DNA of 64,000 nucleotides from Pectobacterium punjabense (GCF_012427845.1 NZ_CP038498.1:3720001-3784000), one strand, 5' to 3'. Shown: positions 32,277-43,746, numbered from the stretch's first letter. Translations and numbers: made by a program. Notes: a model not told the origin generated them from the letters alone.

Positions 32277-33863
32277 TTAGAATCGGCCGATGGCGGCAAA
32301 CGTCTGCGACTGGACTTTAAACTGAGACATACTTTCTGCCAGCAGGCGCGCCTGATCTTCCAGTGAGCGCGTGGCTGCCGCAGATTCTTCAACCAGAGAC
32401 GCATTTTGCTGTGCGACCTCATCCATCTGCGATACCGCCAGATTCACTTGCCCAATCCCATTACTCTGTTCACGCGTTGCCGTTGAGATTTCACGCATCA
32501 AGGACGTCACGCGCGCCACGGCGTCAGAGACGTCATCCATCGTTTCGCCCGTCATTTTTGCCATAATGGTGCCTTCACTGACGCGGCTCTGGGATTCCTC
32601 CATCAGCGTTTTGATCTCTTTCGCTGATTGTGCACTGCGCTGCGCCAGATTACGGACTTCACCCGCGACCACGGCAAATCCACGTCCCTGTTCACCCGCT
32701 CGCGCGGCTTCAACTGCTGCATTCAGCGCAAGAATATTGGTCTGAAACGCGATACCGTCAATCACCGCCAGAATATCGCCAATACGGGCGGAACTGCTGG
32801 AGATCATCTGCATCTTCTCAATCATGTTCCCCACCATCTCGCTGCCTTTATTGGCGATATAAGACACATTTTGCGCCAGCGTATGGGCTTGTTCCGCACT
32901 CTCGGCGTTTAGCGTTACCGTAGCGGTGAGTTGTTCCATACTGGCTGCGGTTTCTTCCAGCGATGAGGCTGACTCTTCCGTACGGGCGGCCAGATGGGTG
33001 TTGCCGGAAGACAGTTCGCGCGTACCAACATCGATCTGCATACCCGCATCGCGGACACGCCCTACGGCGGTTGCCAGCGAATGCTGCATTGCTTTCATCG
33101 CCTGAATCAGGCGACCAATTTCATTATTACCACCATCGGCAATCTGTTGAGTCAAATCGCCATGGGCAATAAATTCCAACTGTTCGACCGTCTCTTCAAG
33201 CGGAGACAAAATAGAACGCTTCAGGGCGACCCAGGCAGCCAACACCAGCAGCAGAACGAATAGACAAGCAATACCGATGATCGTCAAGCGCTCGAACGCA
33301 AAGCGTTCTGCTTCTGCCAGCATGTTTTCCCCGACTTCCAGGCCAAAGTCGCGAAATTCATTCGCTACCTTATCCATCTTCACGCTAAGCGGTGGTAGTA
33401 CGTCCTGCAACAGCACGTAATAGGCATTCACATCGCCGCGTTTCAACGCATCGACCATCGGCTGAACGCCAAGATTCATATATTGCTCGTAATTGCTTTT
33501 GACCTCTGCCGCCATTTTGGCGCCGCGTTCCGTTACGGTGCCATAGGAAAGAAAACGCGCCATTTCTTTGTGGGAAAGTGCCGTGTAGGCTTCTGCTCTC
33601 GCCACTGACGCATTCGCGAGATCGGTCAGTCCATTTTCCATCTGGCGGGCAGCCAATGCTGCCCCCGTTCTGGCACGCAGCGAGGCCGTGTAACTCCCTG
33701 CCAGCGCCGTCACTTCTTTGCCCTGAATCTTGTCAATGGTCGTGAGCGATGTGATCCCCTGATTGATTGAGGTGATGCCAATTCCGCATACGAGTAATAA
33801 GAGCAGTACCATCGTGCCCAACAAAGCAATCAAGCTCGTCTTGATTGTGATGTTTCTTAACAT
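32277..33863 (-). CDS. Methyl-accepting chemotaxis protein (four-helix-bundle sensor)
   Basis: 528 residues. TM1 is about 10-32 (LIALLGTMVLLLLLVCGIG), followed by a roughly 155-residue helical periplasmic domain of the Tar/Tsr four-helix type, TM2 about 190-212, HAMP, and a signalling domain with the conserved tip [20 protein letters not shown] and two methylation-helix stretches. No C-terminal CheR pentapeptide (ends FAAIGRF). The frame is open to 33917, but the ATG at 33863 has AGGGA upstream and gives a normal MLRNITIKT start. A sigma-28 promoter sits 75 bases upstream. The ligand cannot be told from sequence. Confidence 0.93.
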   Translation of the reverse strand: MLRNITIKTSLIALLGTMVLLLLLVCGIGITSINQGITSLTTIDKIQGKEVTALAGSYTASLRARTGAALAARQMENGLTDLANASVARAEAYTALSHKEMARFLSYGTVTERGAKMAAEVKSNYEQYMNLGVQPMVDALKRGDVNAYYVLLQDVLPPLSVKMDKVANEFRDFGLEVGENMLAEAERFAFERLTIIGIACLFVLLLVLAAWVALKRSILSPLEETVEQLEFIAHGDLTQQIADGGNNEIGRLIQAMKAMQHSLATAVGRVRDAGMQIDVGTRELSSGNTHLAARTEESASSLEETAASMEQLTATVTLNAESAEQAHTLAQNVSYIANKGSEMVGNMIEKMQMISSSSARIGDILAVIDGIAFQTNILALNAAVEAARAGEQGRGFAVVAGEVRNLAQRSAQSAKEIKTLMEESQSRVSEGTIMAKMTGETMDDVSDAVARVTSLMREISTATREQSNGIGQVNLAVSQMDEVAQQNASLVEESAAATRSLEDQARLLAESMSQFKVQSQTFAAIGRF

Positions 33864-33938
33864 TTTTGTTTCCCTGGAATTACAAACGATAAATAAATGC
33901 GGAGAAATGCTCCACATAACGTGATCTCGATCATGTTC

Positions 33939-33965
33939 CTATCGGTAACAAGCCTGCTTTCTTTA
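33939..33965 (-). promoter_or_regulatory. Sigma-28 (FliA) promoter of the MCP gene at 32277-33863
   Basis: Minus strand: TAAAGAAA (33965-33958), an 11-base spacer, ACCGATAG (33946-33939), against consensus TAAAGTTT-N11-GCCGATAA. Confidence 0.8.
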
Positions 33966-34111
33966 AAGAAACTTTAGTAACGAAAGTATTTTTACTTAAA
34001 CGACTCACGCGAATGCATAGTGCTTCGACACGCTAAAAATCGGCGACATTAAATGCTTTTTGGCTATAATGACGGCCACGCTATTTCAGGTTTTAAGAGA
34101 AGGAAACTGAC

Positions 34112-34642
34112 ATGAGTCTGAACAATGTTCCGGCAGGTAAAGATCTGCCAGAAGATATCTATGTAGTGATTGAAATTCCCGCGAATGCCGATCCGATTAA
34201 ATATGAAATTGATAAAGATACTGGTGCGCTGTTTGTAGACCGTTTCATGTCTACCGCCATGTTCTACCCATGCAACTATGGCTACATCAACCACACGCTG
34301 TCTCTGGATGGCGACCCGGTTGACGTGCTGGTACCAACCCCGTATCCGTTACAGCCTGGCTCAGTGATCCGTTGCCGCCCTGTTGGCGTACTGAAAATGA
34401 GCGACGAAGCTGGTGAAGATGCCAAGCTGGTTGCCGTTCCGCACAGTAAGCTGACCAAAGAATACGATCACATTAAAGACGTTAACGACCTGCCTGAACT
34501 GCTGCGTGCACAGATCGGCCACTTCTTTGAACACTACAAAGATCTGGAAAAAGGCAAGTGGGTGAAAGTTGAAGGTTGGGATAACGCTGCTGCGGCGAAA
34601 GCCGAAATCGTTGCTTCCTTCGAGCGCGCAAAAAACAAATAA
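34112..34642 (+). CDS. ppa: Inorganic pyrophosphatase Ppa
   Basis: Hydrolyses pyrophosphate to phosphate, pulling biosynthetic reactions forward. 176 residues, the size of E. coli Ppa. It has the family signature DGDPVDVLV with the Mg-binding aspartates, plus [14 protein letters not shown] and the conserved [22 protein letters not shown] precedes the ATG. A terminator follows. Confidence 0.98.
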   Translation: MSLNNVPAGKDLPEDIYVVIEIPANADPIKYEIDKDTGALFVDRFMSTAMFYPCNYGYINHTLSLDGDPVDVLVPTPYPLQPGSVIRCRPVGVLKMSDEAGEDAKLVAVPHSKLTKEYDHIKDVNDLPELLRAQIGHFFEHYKDLEKGKWVKVEGWDNAAAAKAEIVASFERAKNK

Positions 34643-34711
34643 GCGCCTTTCAATACGCAATCAAAAGCATTGCGTATGCGAAAACATGACGTGCTCAAAA
34701 ATAGCACGATC

Positions 34712-34741
34712 AAAAACACCGCATTACGCGGTGTTTTTATT
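34712..34741. terminator. Terminator between ppa and ytfP
   Basis: AAAAACACCGC, loop ATTAC, GCGGTGTTTTT: an 11-bp stem with A/T flanks, usable from both sides. Confidence 0.85.
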
Positions 34742-34773
34742 TATACCGACCATGATTTGGTGGTTACTCGACC

Positions 34774-35121
34774 TCAAGCCTCTTCATCACGTTTCAACCA
34801 GTCGCCGCTGGCAATACGCGTCAACCCTTCAGTCGGGTGTTTATATAGGTAGATCCAGGCACTACCCAGAGGAGTGGAAATCAGCTCTCGCTGGTATTCA
34901 TGGCCGTCTCGCTTTAAAGCATCCAGCTCCGTCAGTATCGACGAGCTGATGCGATAAACCTCACAATGGATTTCTCCATTTCCGGGGACGACTGCCGGAT
35001 AATGGCCGAGATCGTACAGCTCGAAACCGGCGAGCTGACAATCCCCTAACCATTGCGCATTCGTCATCCAATGACTATTTCCCTGTTTGCGTCGTAAACT
35101 GCCGTAAACAATAATTCGCAT
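34774..35121 (-). CDS. ytfP: Gamma-glutamylcyclotransferase-fold protein YtfP
   Basis: 115 residues, GGCT/AIG2-like family. It begins MRIIVYGSLRRKQGN with the family's YGSLR substrate loop, and carries YPAVVPG. Catalytic activity is not demonstrated for YtfP. It starts 2 bases after the tamB stop, so it is the last gene of the tamA-tamB-ytfP operon, as in E. coli. Confidence 0.92.
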   Translation of the reverse strand: MRIIVYGSLRRKQGNSHWMTNAQWLGDCQLAGFELYDLGHYPAVVPGNGEIHCEVYRISSSILTELDALKRDGHEYQRELISTPLGSAWIYLYKHPTEGLTRIASGDWLKRDEEA

Positions 35122-35123
35122 CG

Positions 35124-38100
35124 CTAGAACTCAAACTGATAGAGCACATCTAGTGCCTGGCTAATTCCAGACACCGCTTCCAAGTATAGCTTTGGCATCA
35201 GGCGGTAACGCAGCGTTAACGTTGCCAAAGAATCGAATATGCCAACTCCATATTTCACTTGCAGACCCGGAAGGACGTAGCCGCTGACGACAACCTGAGA
35301 ATTATCGCCAACACCCTGTGTATCCAGAGCTAAATTACTTACGCCAAAGGCCTCGCCGATTTTACCCACAACTTGACCACTTTGTGCAACCCCTAAACCT
35401 ACTAACATTGAGGTCATCGCCGAGCTATCTGCTCCACCGCTGTCCAAACCCTGTCCACGCAGCAGATAAGAGAGCGCTTCTTGCTGTGACATCGCCGGAT
35501 CGGAGAAGACTTCCAGCTTCGGCGTGGCGGCCATGCCCGTAACGCGAACACCAGCCGTAACGTCATCAGCTGTGTTGTCTGGATTACGAATCGCTTCGAT
35601 ATTCAGGATCGGCTGATCTGGTGGGCCAGAGAACAAAATCAGTCCTTTACGAACGATCAGATCCTGCCCATAGGCTTTAAAACGACCGGATGGAATATCG
35701 ATTTGGCCGTTCAGCCCTAATCCGCGCTCGTCCTGAACCATCTTCAGGTCACCCTGTAGACGAGCGGCCAACCCAAACGCATCCAGTTGAACATCATTCC
35801 CGACGCGGATCGTTAGATTGCTGTTAATCGGAATCGCAGCGCTGGCTTTCTTCAACGGCTGGCGTTGGGCATCGAGCATCACTTCATCCGATGACACCGC
35901 CACCGCGCTTTCCGGCATGTCTTTAACCACAATGCGCGCCCACGGAATACTGACCGATCCATTGAGCGCAAACAGCTGCGGCGTCGCTTCAAAAACAATA
36001 TCCGGCGACACATCCAACCGCGCCATCGGTGGAATCGTCACCCGCAGCTTCTGGCCTTTCGCGGCAATGCGCGCACGCCAGGCGTCAGGCCGAGACCAGT
36101 CGGCATTCCCACCGAGGTTCAGTTGCCCATTGTCCGTTTTCAAAAAGCCTTGCAGCGTTGACGACATCCCGCTGAAGTTTACCGCCAGCCGCCCGTTAGT
36201 CAGATCGATAGGCATCCAGTTACCATCAATATCCAACCGTTCCAGCACCATTTGGCCGAATATCTGCGGGCGAGCGACATCGCCCGCCAGACGCAGGTTT
36301 GCATTTAGCATGCCTGCCGCCTTTTCTCCTTTGCTCAATGCGGGGTTGAGCAAGGCCAGCGAAATATTATTGATCGTGACACTGCCGCCGAGATTGCGCC
36401 GCCCCTGTGGATCGCTCACCTGAATATCGCCGCTGAAGCGCCCGTTTTCCCGAATTGCCATCAGCCAACCGAGCTGTGCTCGTCCACGATCGAGCCCAGC
36501 ATTCAACGTAAAGGTATCGAAATCAATCGGCAGCGTATTGCCCTGCATCTGTTGACGCACGCTCACGCCGTTACCCACCAGCGAAATTTTCGCCTGTGGT
36601 AAACCTTGTCCCGCCTGCCAACTGATATCGGCACCGCCCGTGAACGTCCCAGCCAGCACCGTATCTTCCGTCAGGAACGGTTTTAACATCGCGAGATCGA
36701 AGCGGTTCAGTCGGATACTCGCCTGCCCGCTCGGCCCTGCTTCAATCGCTTTTGGTACACACAGCTCGGCGTTCGGATTGCGCCAGCAGTGCGTTCCAAT
36801 CGTGATCTTCTGTTGTGTATTCTGGTAATCCAACGCCATATCCTGCGCCAGACGCCATTCCCCCACCGGCGTGTCGAAACGGGTATTGTTCAGCGTTCCA
36901 CGCCAGCGTTGTTCCTGACGATCAAAGCTACCTGAAAGCACCAGTTGCCCCGCGACCGGTTCCCCCTGCATAGTCAACCGAAGCTGATGCTGCTTCTCAT
37001 TGCCGCTGGCATCCAGCGTCAACAGGGCAATATTCAGGCCGTCCTGCTTCAGCGCTTCAAGGCGCACCGCGAGTTTGCCCTGAATCTGCTGTTCAGAACG
37101 CACATCACCTTCTACCCTCACCTGACTAATGGTGATCGCCTGCCAGCGCAGACCAGAAGCCGTAATATCCGCCAGCATCTGCGGTTCACGCAGATTACCG
37201 CGTAGCTTGAGTGTGCCAATGGCGCGCCCCGCCAAACCGGGCAACATCCCATCCAGCGACGGCGCATTGATGTCGGCATCCAACTGCCACTTGTCGCTCA
37301 GATCGCCTTTGACGTTAAGTTGGTTACGCCCTAACGCCAGATTCAGCTCAGGTATTGTCCACTGCCCCGCCGCGTTACCGCGCAGTTCACCTCTGGCCGT
37401 GAGCTTATTCGCTTTCACGTTACCATCCAGCCGCAGTTCCGGCACCTGCAACTGCCAGCTACCGCCATAGACGCTACCGCGCGTTGTTATCTTGCCATCT
37501 ATTTTCGCGGGCCATTCGGGCCACTGTTTCGCGGTGTTAATCCCGTTCAGCAACAGCTCACTGCGCCAACTGATTGCTTTACTCCAGTCGATAAGGGCGT
37601 TCAGATCGGCATTGCCCTGCAACGCCGCCAGCCGTAGGCGACTCAGCGTAAACTGCTGCTCATTACCTTTGCCATCCAGCAACAGTGTCGCTGGAGGAAT
37701 ATCTGCCCCGCTCAAGTCGCCGCGCAGCGACAGGGCATAGTCTGTCACTTTGCCGTTAAAACGCAGCATGACGTTGCTGGCCTGATACTGTGTTGCGCCC
37801 GTCAACGGCCAGCGCACGCGTTCGGTTTGCAGCGTCAACGCCAGCGGTAGCCCGGCTTCTACCAATTTGGTTTGCAGCTCCAACTGCGCACGCTGTGGCC
37901 CCGAGAGATTCAGCGCCACATTCAACTGTTCGCGCAGTCCGCCATCGACCGTCAGCTTCAGCGTCTCCCCCTTGAGCGGATCGACGTTCAACACGCCGTT
38001 CGCCGCCAGTGAAACAGGCCAGTTATCACTGAGCGTCGCCTCACCGCGCACATTCAATCCCCCCTGCGGCGATTGCACGATCAGCTTATCCAGACGCAAA

Positions 38101-39152
38101 TGCTGTTGCTGGGTTGACGCCTGCACGAACAGGTTATTAATCAAAATATCCTGATCGCCCGTCAGCCGCAGCTGTTCACCGTGAATCTCAACGATGTTCA
38201 AATCCAGCGGTAGCGTGAACTGCGGTAAATCCGGCAGCAGCGGTTTGGAGAATAGTTCACTGAGGCGTTCACCCAGAGGCTGTTCAGGCACCGCGGGTTT
38301 GTCCGAGGCATTATCCGTTTTCGCCGTTGGTATCGGTGTCGTCGTCGTGGCTGTCGCTACCGTGTTATTTGCTTCTAGCACGTTATCGATTTGAAGCGTT
38401 TGTGAGGTGCCTTGTTCAGCTGCCTCGCGGACATTTTCCGCCGTTTCTTTGATGACGGACGCCATTTCCGCTGCCGTCACTTTGCCATCTTCCAACACAT
38501 CAACAGGCGTTTTCGGCAAAGCCACCAGCAGCGCACTAATTTTGGTCGGTAACAGCGTCAACGCGCGTCCTTCCCACTGCATTCCCGTACGGAATTCACC
38601 CAGTGAAATCGCCGTATCATCGACGGTAACCTGAACGCCGTTGAGCACCAGTTGACGCAGAGAAATAGGGAAAGGCGCGGAGATTTCTGTGACTGGTTCT
38701 GAAGGCGTTGTAGGTTCTTCTGATGCAGGCAACGCTTTGGTATCTACCACCACGTCAATGCGATTAGCCGAGAGGTCATTGATGCACAGCTGGCTTTTAC
38801 GCAGACAGCCCAGCGCGAGCGACAGATGAAATTCTTCGCTCTTTACCGTTACGCCCGGCATTTCGTAGCTGACATTTTTCAGGGTTAAATCACGCCAACC
38901 ACCGCTCACGCTGGCGATCTCCAACCCCGGCACCACGCGCGCGGCGGTATTCAGCAACAGGTGCAGACCCGGTGTGGTCCCGACTAACAGGCCCACGCCA
39001 ACCACGAGCAGCAGTAAGAATGCAACAAGGCCAATCCCGATACGTTTCCACCAGCGTCCTTTTCGTACTGGCACCGCCGATACATGATCCTGCGCGACCT
39101 GTTCTTCCGTCACCGCAGCGGGTGTGCTGTTGTCGTTTTTATCATCCATCAT
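35124..39152 (-). CDS. tamB: Translocation and assembly module inner-membrane component TamB
   Basis: 1342 residues. A single N-terminal transmembrane helix (about 37-58, [19 protein letters not shown]) is followed by a long periplasmic part predicted as a beta-taco groove, ending in the DUF490 domain (about 990-1342) and a C-terminal aromatic-ended segment (YQFEF). It bridges the inner membrane to TamA and is implicated in outer-membrane protein assembly and phospholipid transport. The segment around 230-300 is low-complexity (T/A/E-rich) and longer than I expect from E. coli (about 1259 residues). Its start overlaps the tamA stop (ATGA). Confidence 0.96.
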   Translation of the reverse strand: MMDDKNDNSTPAAVTEEQVAQDHVSAVPVRKGRWWKRIGIGLVAFLLLLVVGVGLLVGTTPGLHLLLNTAARVVPGLEIASVSGGWRDLTLKNVSYEMPGVTVKSEEFHLSLALGCLRKSQLCINDLSANRIDVVVDTKALPASEEPTTPSEPVTEISAPFPISLRQLVLNGVQVTVDDTAISLGEFRTGMQWEGRALTLLPTKISALLVALPKTPVDVLEDGKVTAAEMASVIKETAENVREAAEQGTSQTLQIDNVLEANNTVATATTTTPIPTAKTDNASDKPAVPEQPLGERLSELFSKPLLPDLPQFTLPLDLNIVEIHGEQLRLTGDQDILINNLFVQASTQQQHLRLDKLIVQSPQGGLNVRGEATLSDNWPVSLAANGVLNVDPLKGETLKLTVDGGLREQLNVALNLSGPQRAQLELQTKLVEAGLPLALTLQTERVRWPLTGATQYQASNVMLRFNGKVTDYALSLRGDLSGADIPPATLLLDGKGNEQQFTLSRLRLAALQGNADLNALIDWSKAISWRSELLLNGINTAKQWPEWPAKIDGKITTRGSVYGGSWQLQVPELRLDGNVKANKLTARGELRGNAAGQWTIPELNLALGRNQLNVKGDLSDKWQLDADINAPSLDGMLPGLAGRAIGTLKLRGNLREPQMLADITASGLRWQAITISQVRVEGDVRSEQQIQGKLAVRLEALKQDGLNIALLTLDASGNEKQHQLRLTMQGEPVAGQLVLSGSFDRQEQRWRGTLNNTRFDTPVGEWRLAQDMALDYQNTQQKITIGTHCWRNPNAELCVPKAIEAGPSGQASIRLNRFDLAMLKPFLTEDTVLAGTFTGGADISWQAGQGLPQAKISLVGNGVSVRQQMQGNTLPIDFDTFTLNAGLDRGRAQLGWLMAIRENGRFSGDIQVSDPQGRRNLGGSVTINNISLALLNPALSKGEKAAGMLNANLRLAGDVARPQIFGQMVLERLDIDGNWMPIDLTNGRLAVNFSGMSSTLQGFLKTDNGQLNLGGNADWSRPDAWRARIAAKGQKLRVTIPPMARLDVSPDIVFEATPQLFALNGSVSIPWARIVVKDMPESAVAVSSDEVMLDAQRQPLKKASAAIPINSNLTIRVGNDVQLDAFGLAARLQGDLKMVQDERGLGLNGQIDIPSGRFKAYGQDLIVRKGLILFSGPPDQPILNIEAIRNPDNTADDVTAGVRVTGMAATPKLEVFSDPAMSQQEALSYLLRGQGLDSGGADSSAMTSMLVGLGVAQSGQVVGKIGEAFGVSNLALDTQGVGDNSQVVVSGYVLPGLQVKYGVGIFDSLATLTLRYRLMPKLYLEAVSGISQALDVLYQFEF

Positions 39153-41011
39153 AATTCAGGCCCCAGTGCGATATAGAACTGAACATCGTTCTTCTTCTCT
39201 GCATCGCCAATCGGCATGGCAACATCGAATTTCACCGGACCAATCGGCGAGGCCCAGCGTACACCGACACCCGTGCCGGTCTTGAAGTTACTCCGTTTGA
39301 TGTCATTCACCGCTTCACCTGAATCAACAAAAACCGCGCCCCACCATTTTCCCGTCACGTTGTATTGGTATTCGAGCGCTCCGGTCGCCAGTTTAGACGC
39401 ACCGGTCAGTTTGCCGTCGCTGTCGCGCGGCGAAATAGATTTGTATTTATACCCACGGATGCTGCGATCGCCACCGGCAAAGAACCGCAGTGAGGGCGGC
39501 ACACGGGAGAAATTATTGGTTTCAATCCAGCCCAAATTGCCGCGCGCGACGAAACGGTGTTTATCCGCCAGCGTGCGAATCCAGACGTTTTGTGCCTGAA
39601 CCACGGCAAAATCGATATCCGATCCCCACGTGGTGTCGGAAATGTCGATAGAGTAGCGCTGCGTATCGCCCCATACCGGCATCAGCCCACCGCGCTGGCG
39701 GGTTCGGTTAATGCTGACACCCGGATAGATCAGCATCGTGGTATCCGTTACGCTCGCCTGCGTAAAGTGGTCGAGACTCCAGCGCAGATTAATCGCCCGC
39801 TGCCACCCGCTAGAGAGATCCCAGTAGCGAGCGACATTCAGCGTGGTGCCATCAGATTGGGTATCGTTGAGATCTTCGCGCTTGAAACCGCCTTGCAGCA
39901 GGTAATACTGCTCGAGTGGGTTCTTCAACAAAGGAATTTTGTAGCTAAAATCAAGCGATTGCTCTGGCGCGGAGACGCTCAGGCTGCTTTCCAGGCTGTG
40001 ACCCCGTGAATTCACCCAAGGCTTATTCCAGGTGGTTTTAAAACGGGGGCCAACATCCGTCGCATAACCCACCCCGGTTTCGATGCGGTTACGGGTCCGC
40101 GGCGTTACCACCGCATCCAGCGGCAGAACTTTGGTACTTTTTGACTGGTCAAAATTGGGCGACACCACGACAGAATTGAACCACCCGGTCGCGGAAAGGC
40201 GGCGGTTTAACTCGCCGAGATCTTCGCTGGTATACACATCACCGTCATGAAACGGCACCAGATTTTGCAGATAATCATCGCGGATTTGTGCGCCCTGAAA
40301 GTGTACAGCGCCAAAGCGATAGCGTTCCCCGCTGTCAAAATCGATATCCCAAAAGGCTTCTTTTTCTTCACGCATCACACCGAGCTGACTTTGCAGGAAG
40401 CGCGCATCAAAGTAGCCTTTGCGTAACGACAAACCGTTCAGCCCGCTTTTAAAACGATCGTAATCACTATGATTCAGCACCGAGCCAATCTCGGGGCGAT
40501 CGTCTTTAACCAGCTGTTGGTAATCTTTATCATCATGCGCACCGCCGCGCAGCGTGATGTTCACCCCTGCAATTTTTACCGGGTCGCCAGGGGTGACAGT
40601 GGCAATCAATACCGGTCGCCCACCATTAACGGCAGGCCGAAATTCAAAACCTATCTGTGGATCGTAATAGCCGAGTGCTCGCAACCCCTGACGGATCGCT
40701 TCATCAACGCGTGAGCGGAAACGTCCGTCGGCATTCACCTCATCGCCCGCTATGGTGGATAAACGCGCCCGTACATTCTTTTGCAACTGCCCTTCTAGCC
40801 CCATGACTTGCAGACGCACATTCGCCGCCTGGCTTTCAGGCACCAACATGAGCAACGCGCACATCAGGCCAAGAATCCGGTATCGAGAGACACCACCGCA
40901 GCGAGCAAGGCCGGTTTTTCTTCCCGCTATGCCTTTTTTCCCGGTGGCACTTTTTTGCCCAATGAAACGGTTCTTTGAAGTAAAACGTCTTTTTGCAATG
41001 AAAATAGTCAC
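39149..41011 (-). CDS. tamA: Translocation and assembly module outer-membrane component TamA
   Basis: Omp85-family barrel, 620 residues (E. coli 577). Three POTRA-like domains (about 65-310) precede the 16-strand barrel with the conserved loop motif [11 protein letters not shown]. The signal peptide ([13 protein letters not shown]...SQA) is preceded by about 45 unusual, basic residues. The GTG start at 41011 has AGGGAG 5 bases before it, so the longer form is favoured, though a shorter one starting nearer the hydrophobic stretch is possible. It is translationally coupled to tamB. Confidence 0.94.
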   Translation of the reverse strand: MTIFIAKRRFTSKNRFIGQKSATGKKGIAGRKTGLARCGGVSRYRILGLMCALLMLVPESQAANVRLQVMGLEGQLQKNVRARLSTIAGDEVNADGRFRSRVDEAIRQGLRALGYYDPQIGFEFRPAVNGGRPVLIATVTPGDPVKIAGVNITLRGGAHDDKDYQQLVKDDRPEIGSVLNHSDYDRFKSGLNGLSLRKGYFDARFLQSQLGVMREEKEAFWDIDFDSGERYRFGAVHFQGAQIRDDYLQNLVPFHDGDVYTSEDLGELNRRLSATGWFNSVVVSPNFDQSKSTKVLPLDAVVTPRTRNRIETGVGYATDVGPRFKTTWNKPWVNSRGHSLESSLSVSAPEQSLDFSYKIPLLKNPLEQYYLLQGGFKREDLNDTQSDGTTLNVARYWDLSSGWQRAINLRWSLDHFTQASVTDTTMLIYPGVSINRTRQRGGLMPVWGDTQRYSIDISDTTWGSDIDFAVVQAQNVWIRTLADKHRFVARGNLGWIETNNFSRVPPSLRFFAGGDRSIRGYKYKSISPRDSDGKLTGASKLATGALEYQYNVTGKWWGAVFVDSGEAVNDIKRSNFKTGTGVGVRWASPIGPVKFDVAMPIGDAEKKNDVQFYIALGPEL

Positions 41012-41344
41012 TGAGCTCCCTGATAAATCGATCTGTCACCCAAAACCTATAGCATGGCTTTCATCACTTCGCCCGCCACGCTGACGGTCATAGAGGTTCA
41101 TGTTTCCAAACAAAACATCATGTAAAGCAGCAACAGGCTAATAACCCCGCATGAAATCAGTGATAAATACTAATTTTTTATCTTAGCGTTAGATATTAAT
41201 CTGCAATTATCACTTTTTCGCGTTATGGACACGCATTACCTTAACATTAAACACTTTTAAGATATAAAGACAGGTCAATACTTCTTAGTTATGCTCTCAG
41301 TGAGAGAGGGTCATTCACCCAGTCCTGTTGGAGTTAACAACGTG
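41012..41344. other. tamA/msrA divergent intergenic region
   Basis: 333 bases, AT-rich in the middle (about 41150-41260). It must hold the divergent promoters of tamA and msrA, but I can place no defined operator. Confidence 0.5.
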
Positions 41345-41983
41345 ATGAGTTCGATTGATAAGACACAGCGGATTACGCAATCCGATGCTTTACCGGGGCG
41401 TTCCACCCCGATGCCAGTGGCCAGACTGCATGTCGTGAATGAACATTCAATGACGCATGTGCCAGACCATATGTCCGTGGCTATTTTTGCCATGGGTTGT
41501 TTCTGGGGAGCGGAGCGTTTGTTCTGGCAACAACCGGGGATCTACAGCACAGCGGCGGGATATATTGGCGGTTATACGCCCAATCCAACCTACCGTGAAG
41601 TGTGCAGCGGGAAGACTGACCACGCTGAAGCGGTACGTGTCGTTTTCGATCCTGCGGTCATCAGCTACGGTCAATTGTTGCAACAGTTCTGGGAAAATCA
41701 CGATCCTGCGCAAGGCATGCGTCAGGGCGGGGATATCGGCAGCCAGTACCGTTCCGCCATCTACACGCTCACGCCTGAGCAGGAACAGGCAGCACAGGAA
41801 AGCCTTCAGCGCTTTCAGCAGGCGATGAGAGAGAACGGTGATGGCCGCGCGATCAGCACAGAAATAGAGCCTGCGGGTCCGTTCTATTATGCTGAAGATG
41901 ATCACCAGCAATATCTGCACAAGAACCCGAACGGCTACTGTGGGTTAGGCGGCATCGGCGTCTGTCTGCCGCCACCGCGTTGA
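41345..41983 (+). CDS. msrA: Peptide methionine-S-sulfoxide reductase MsrA
   Basis: Repairs S-methionine sulfoxide in proteins. 212 residues. The catalytic cysteine is in AMGCFWGAE (about residue 52); [20 protein letters not shown] and the resolving-cysteine tail [14 protein letters not shown] are present. The frame is open upstream to 41291, but the ATG at 41345 gives the E. coli-like start MSSIDK. TTGGAG lies 13 bases upstream, a rather long spacing; an adjacent GTG at 41342 is an alternative. Confidence 0.94.
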   Translation: MSSIDKTQRITQSDALPGRSTPMPVARLHVVNEHSMTHVPDHMSVAIFAMGCFWGAERLFWQQPGIYSTAAGYIGGYTPNPTYREVCSGKTDHAEAVRVVFDPAVISYGQLLQQFWENHDPAQGMRQGGDIGSQYRSAIYTLTPEQEQAAQESLQRFQQAMRENGDGRAISTEIEPAGPFYYAEDDHQQYLHKNPNGYCGLGGIGVCLPPPR

Positions 41984-42070
41984 CCGCTGGCGGTAATTTC
42001 ACCGCTCCTGCTATAATGCGCCCGAACCGGGCCCATCCTCGCCCGGTTTTGACCTTCAACAATGATCATA

Positions 42071-42098
42071 ATGTGTTCACCTTTATGTGTTCACCTTT
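42071..42098. repeat. 14-bp tandem duplication upstream of ytfL
   Basis: ATGTGTTCACCTTT occurs twice with no gap (42071-42084, 42085-42098), in the leader 57-84 bases before the ytfL start. Confidence 0.8.
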
Positions 42099-42154
42099 CT
42101 GAGGATCGCTGCGTCAATTTCGGCTCATGCGAAAACTTACCTAAAGTAAAAACT

Positions 42155-43480
42155 ATGTTAAACAGTCTATTACTGATTCTTTTTCTTATTGCCATCAGTG
42201 CATTTTTCTCGTTGTCCGAGATATCGCTGGCGGCGTCTCGTAAAATTAAACTCAAACTGATGGCCGATGAGGGAAACCTCAACGCCGATCTGGTGCTCAA
42301 GTTTCAGGAAACGCCGGGCATCTTCTTTACCGTGATTCAGATTGGCGTCAACGCCGTCGCCATTCTGGCCGGTATCATCGGCGATGCGGCATTTTCTCCT
42401 ACCTTTTCCATCCTGTTTGAACGCTTCATGTCACCTGAAGCCGCAGATAAAGTCAGCTTCATCTGCTCATTCGTCCTTGTCACCAGCCTGTTCATCCTGT
42501 TTGGCGATCTCACCCCGAAACGCATTGGTATGATTGCGCCGGAAACCGTAGCGGTCCGCATAATCAACCCCATGCGCTTCTGCCTGTTCCTTTTCCGCCC
42601 GCTAGTCTGGATATTTAACGGCCTGGCTAACGTCATTTTCCGTCTGCTCAAACTGCCGATGGTACGTAAGGATGACATCACATCCGATGATATTTATGCC
42701 GTGGTGGAAGCTGGCGCATTGGCTGGCGTACTGCGTAAGCAGGAACACGAACTCATCGAGAACGTATTTGAACTGGAATCCCGCACCGTACCTTCCTCAA
42801 TGACCTCGCGCGAAAGCGTGGTTTACTTCGATCTGCGTGAGCAGGAAGACAGCATTAAGGAAAAAATCGCCCAGCAGCCGCATTCCAAGTTTCTGGTTTG
42901 CGATGGCACGATTGATCAGATCGTCGGCTACGTGGACTCCAAAGATCTGCTGATTCGGGTGCTGGGAAACCAAAGCCTGACGCTAAGCAGCGGCGTGCAG
43001 ATTCGCCCGGCGCTGATCGTACCGGATACGCTGACGCTGTCCGAAGCATTGGAAAGCTTCAAAACGGCGGGCGAAGATTTCGCAGTCATTCTGAATGAAT
43101 ATGCGCTGGTCGTCGGTATCATCACGCTTAATGACGTGATGACCACCCTAATGGGCGATCTTGTCGGTCAAGGTATGGAAGAGCAGATTGTGGCGCGCGA
43201 TGAGAATTCCTGGCTGGTAGAAGGCGGTACGCCAATAGAAGACGTGATGCGGGCGCTGAATATTGATGACTTCCCGCACTCCGGCAACTACGAAACCATT
43301 GGCGGCTTCATGATGTATACGTTGCGGAAAATCCCCAAACGTACCGATGCCGTACGTTTCTCAGGCTATAAGTTTGAAGTGGTGGACATCGATAGCTATA
43401 AGATCGATCAGCTGTTGGTCACCCGTTTGGAAGACCGACCTATCGTCGCATCCAGCGCGCGGGCTGATAGCACGGACTAA
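42155..43480 (+). CDS. ytfL: CNNM/CorC-family membrane protein YtfL (UPF0053)
   Basis: 441 residues. An N-terminal CNNM domain with four membrane helices (about 1-165) is followed by a CBS-domain pair (about 210-330) and a C-terminal CorC_HlyC transporter-associated domain (about 345-430). Motifs include SLSEISLAASRKIKLKL and ITLNDVMTTLMGDLVGQ. Related proteins are linked to magnesium, cobalt and, for YtfL, polyamine homeostasis. The frame opens at 42062, but the ATG at 42155 matches E. coli (MLNS). The leader contains a 14-bp tandem duplication. Confidence 0.93.
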   Translation: MLNSLLLILFLIAISAFFSLSEISLAASRKIKLKLMADEGNLNADLVLKFQETPGIFFTVIQIGVNAVAILAGIIGDAAFSPTFSILFERFMSPEAADKVSFICSFVLVTSLFILFGDLTPKRIGMIAPETVAVRIINPMRFCLFLFRPLVWIFNGLANVIFRLLKLPMVRKDDITSDDIYAVVEAGALAGVLRKQEHELIENVFELESRTVPSSMTSRESVVYFDLREQEDSIKEKIAQQPHSKFLVCDGTIDQIVGYVDSKDLLIRVLGNQSLTLSSGVQIRPALIVPDTLTLSEALESFKTAGEDFAVILNEYALVVGIITLNDVMTTLMGDLVGQGMEEQIVARDENSWLVEGGTPIEDVMRALNIDDFPHSGNYETIGGFMMYTLRKIPKRTDAVRFSGYKFEVVDIDSYKIDQLLVTRLEDRPIVASSARADSTD

Positions 43481-43539
43481 CCTTGTCAATCAGCGAGTGA
43501 TATACCAGAACGGCCCGCTATGGGCCGTTTCTTTATCAT

Positions 43540-43746
43540 TCATCCCATCTCGGCCTGAAGCCGGATGACCTGGCGATTCACCTCGGACATCACCAGAAGA
43601 TGCTGCTTATCCTGTTTCTTTGGCAAAAGAATTTTGCCGTAGTCGAACTCAAAAGCACCAACCCCTTTTATGTACAGCCGCCCACGAAACAGGGTTTTTA
43701 CATATTTAGCGACTTTCAAAGGGTTGTAACGTTCGAAGATCCTCAT
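43540..43746 (-). CDS. ytfK: Stringent-response modulator YtfK (DUF1107)
   Basis: 68 residues, aligning with E. coli YtfK end to end ([17 protein letters not shown] at the start, [13 protein letters not shown] at the end). In E. coli YtfK binds SpoT and promotes (p)ppGpp accumulation under phosphate or fatty-acid starvation. It is convergent with ytfL. A direct repeat resembling a degenerate Pho box lies upstream (43890-43908). Confidence 0.92.
   Translation of the reverse strand: MRIFERYNPLKVAKYVKTLFRGRLYIKGVGAFEFDYGKILLPKKQDKQHLLVMSEVNRQVIRLQAEMG

Noticed and set aside
37129..38634. Several plus-strand frames of 60-113 codons opposite tamB
   Set aside because: They are antisense shadows in a GC-rich coding region with no ribosome binding sites or known domains.
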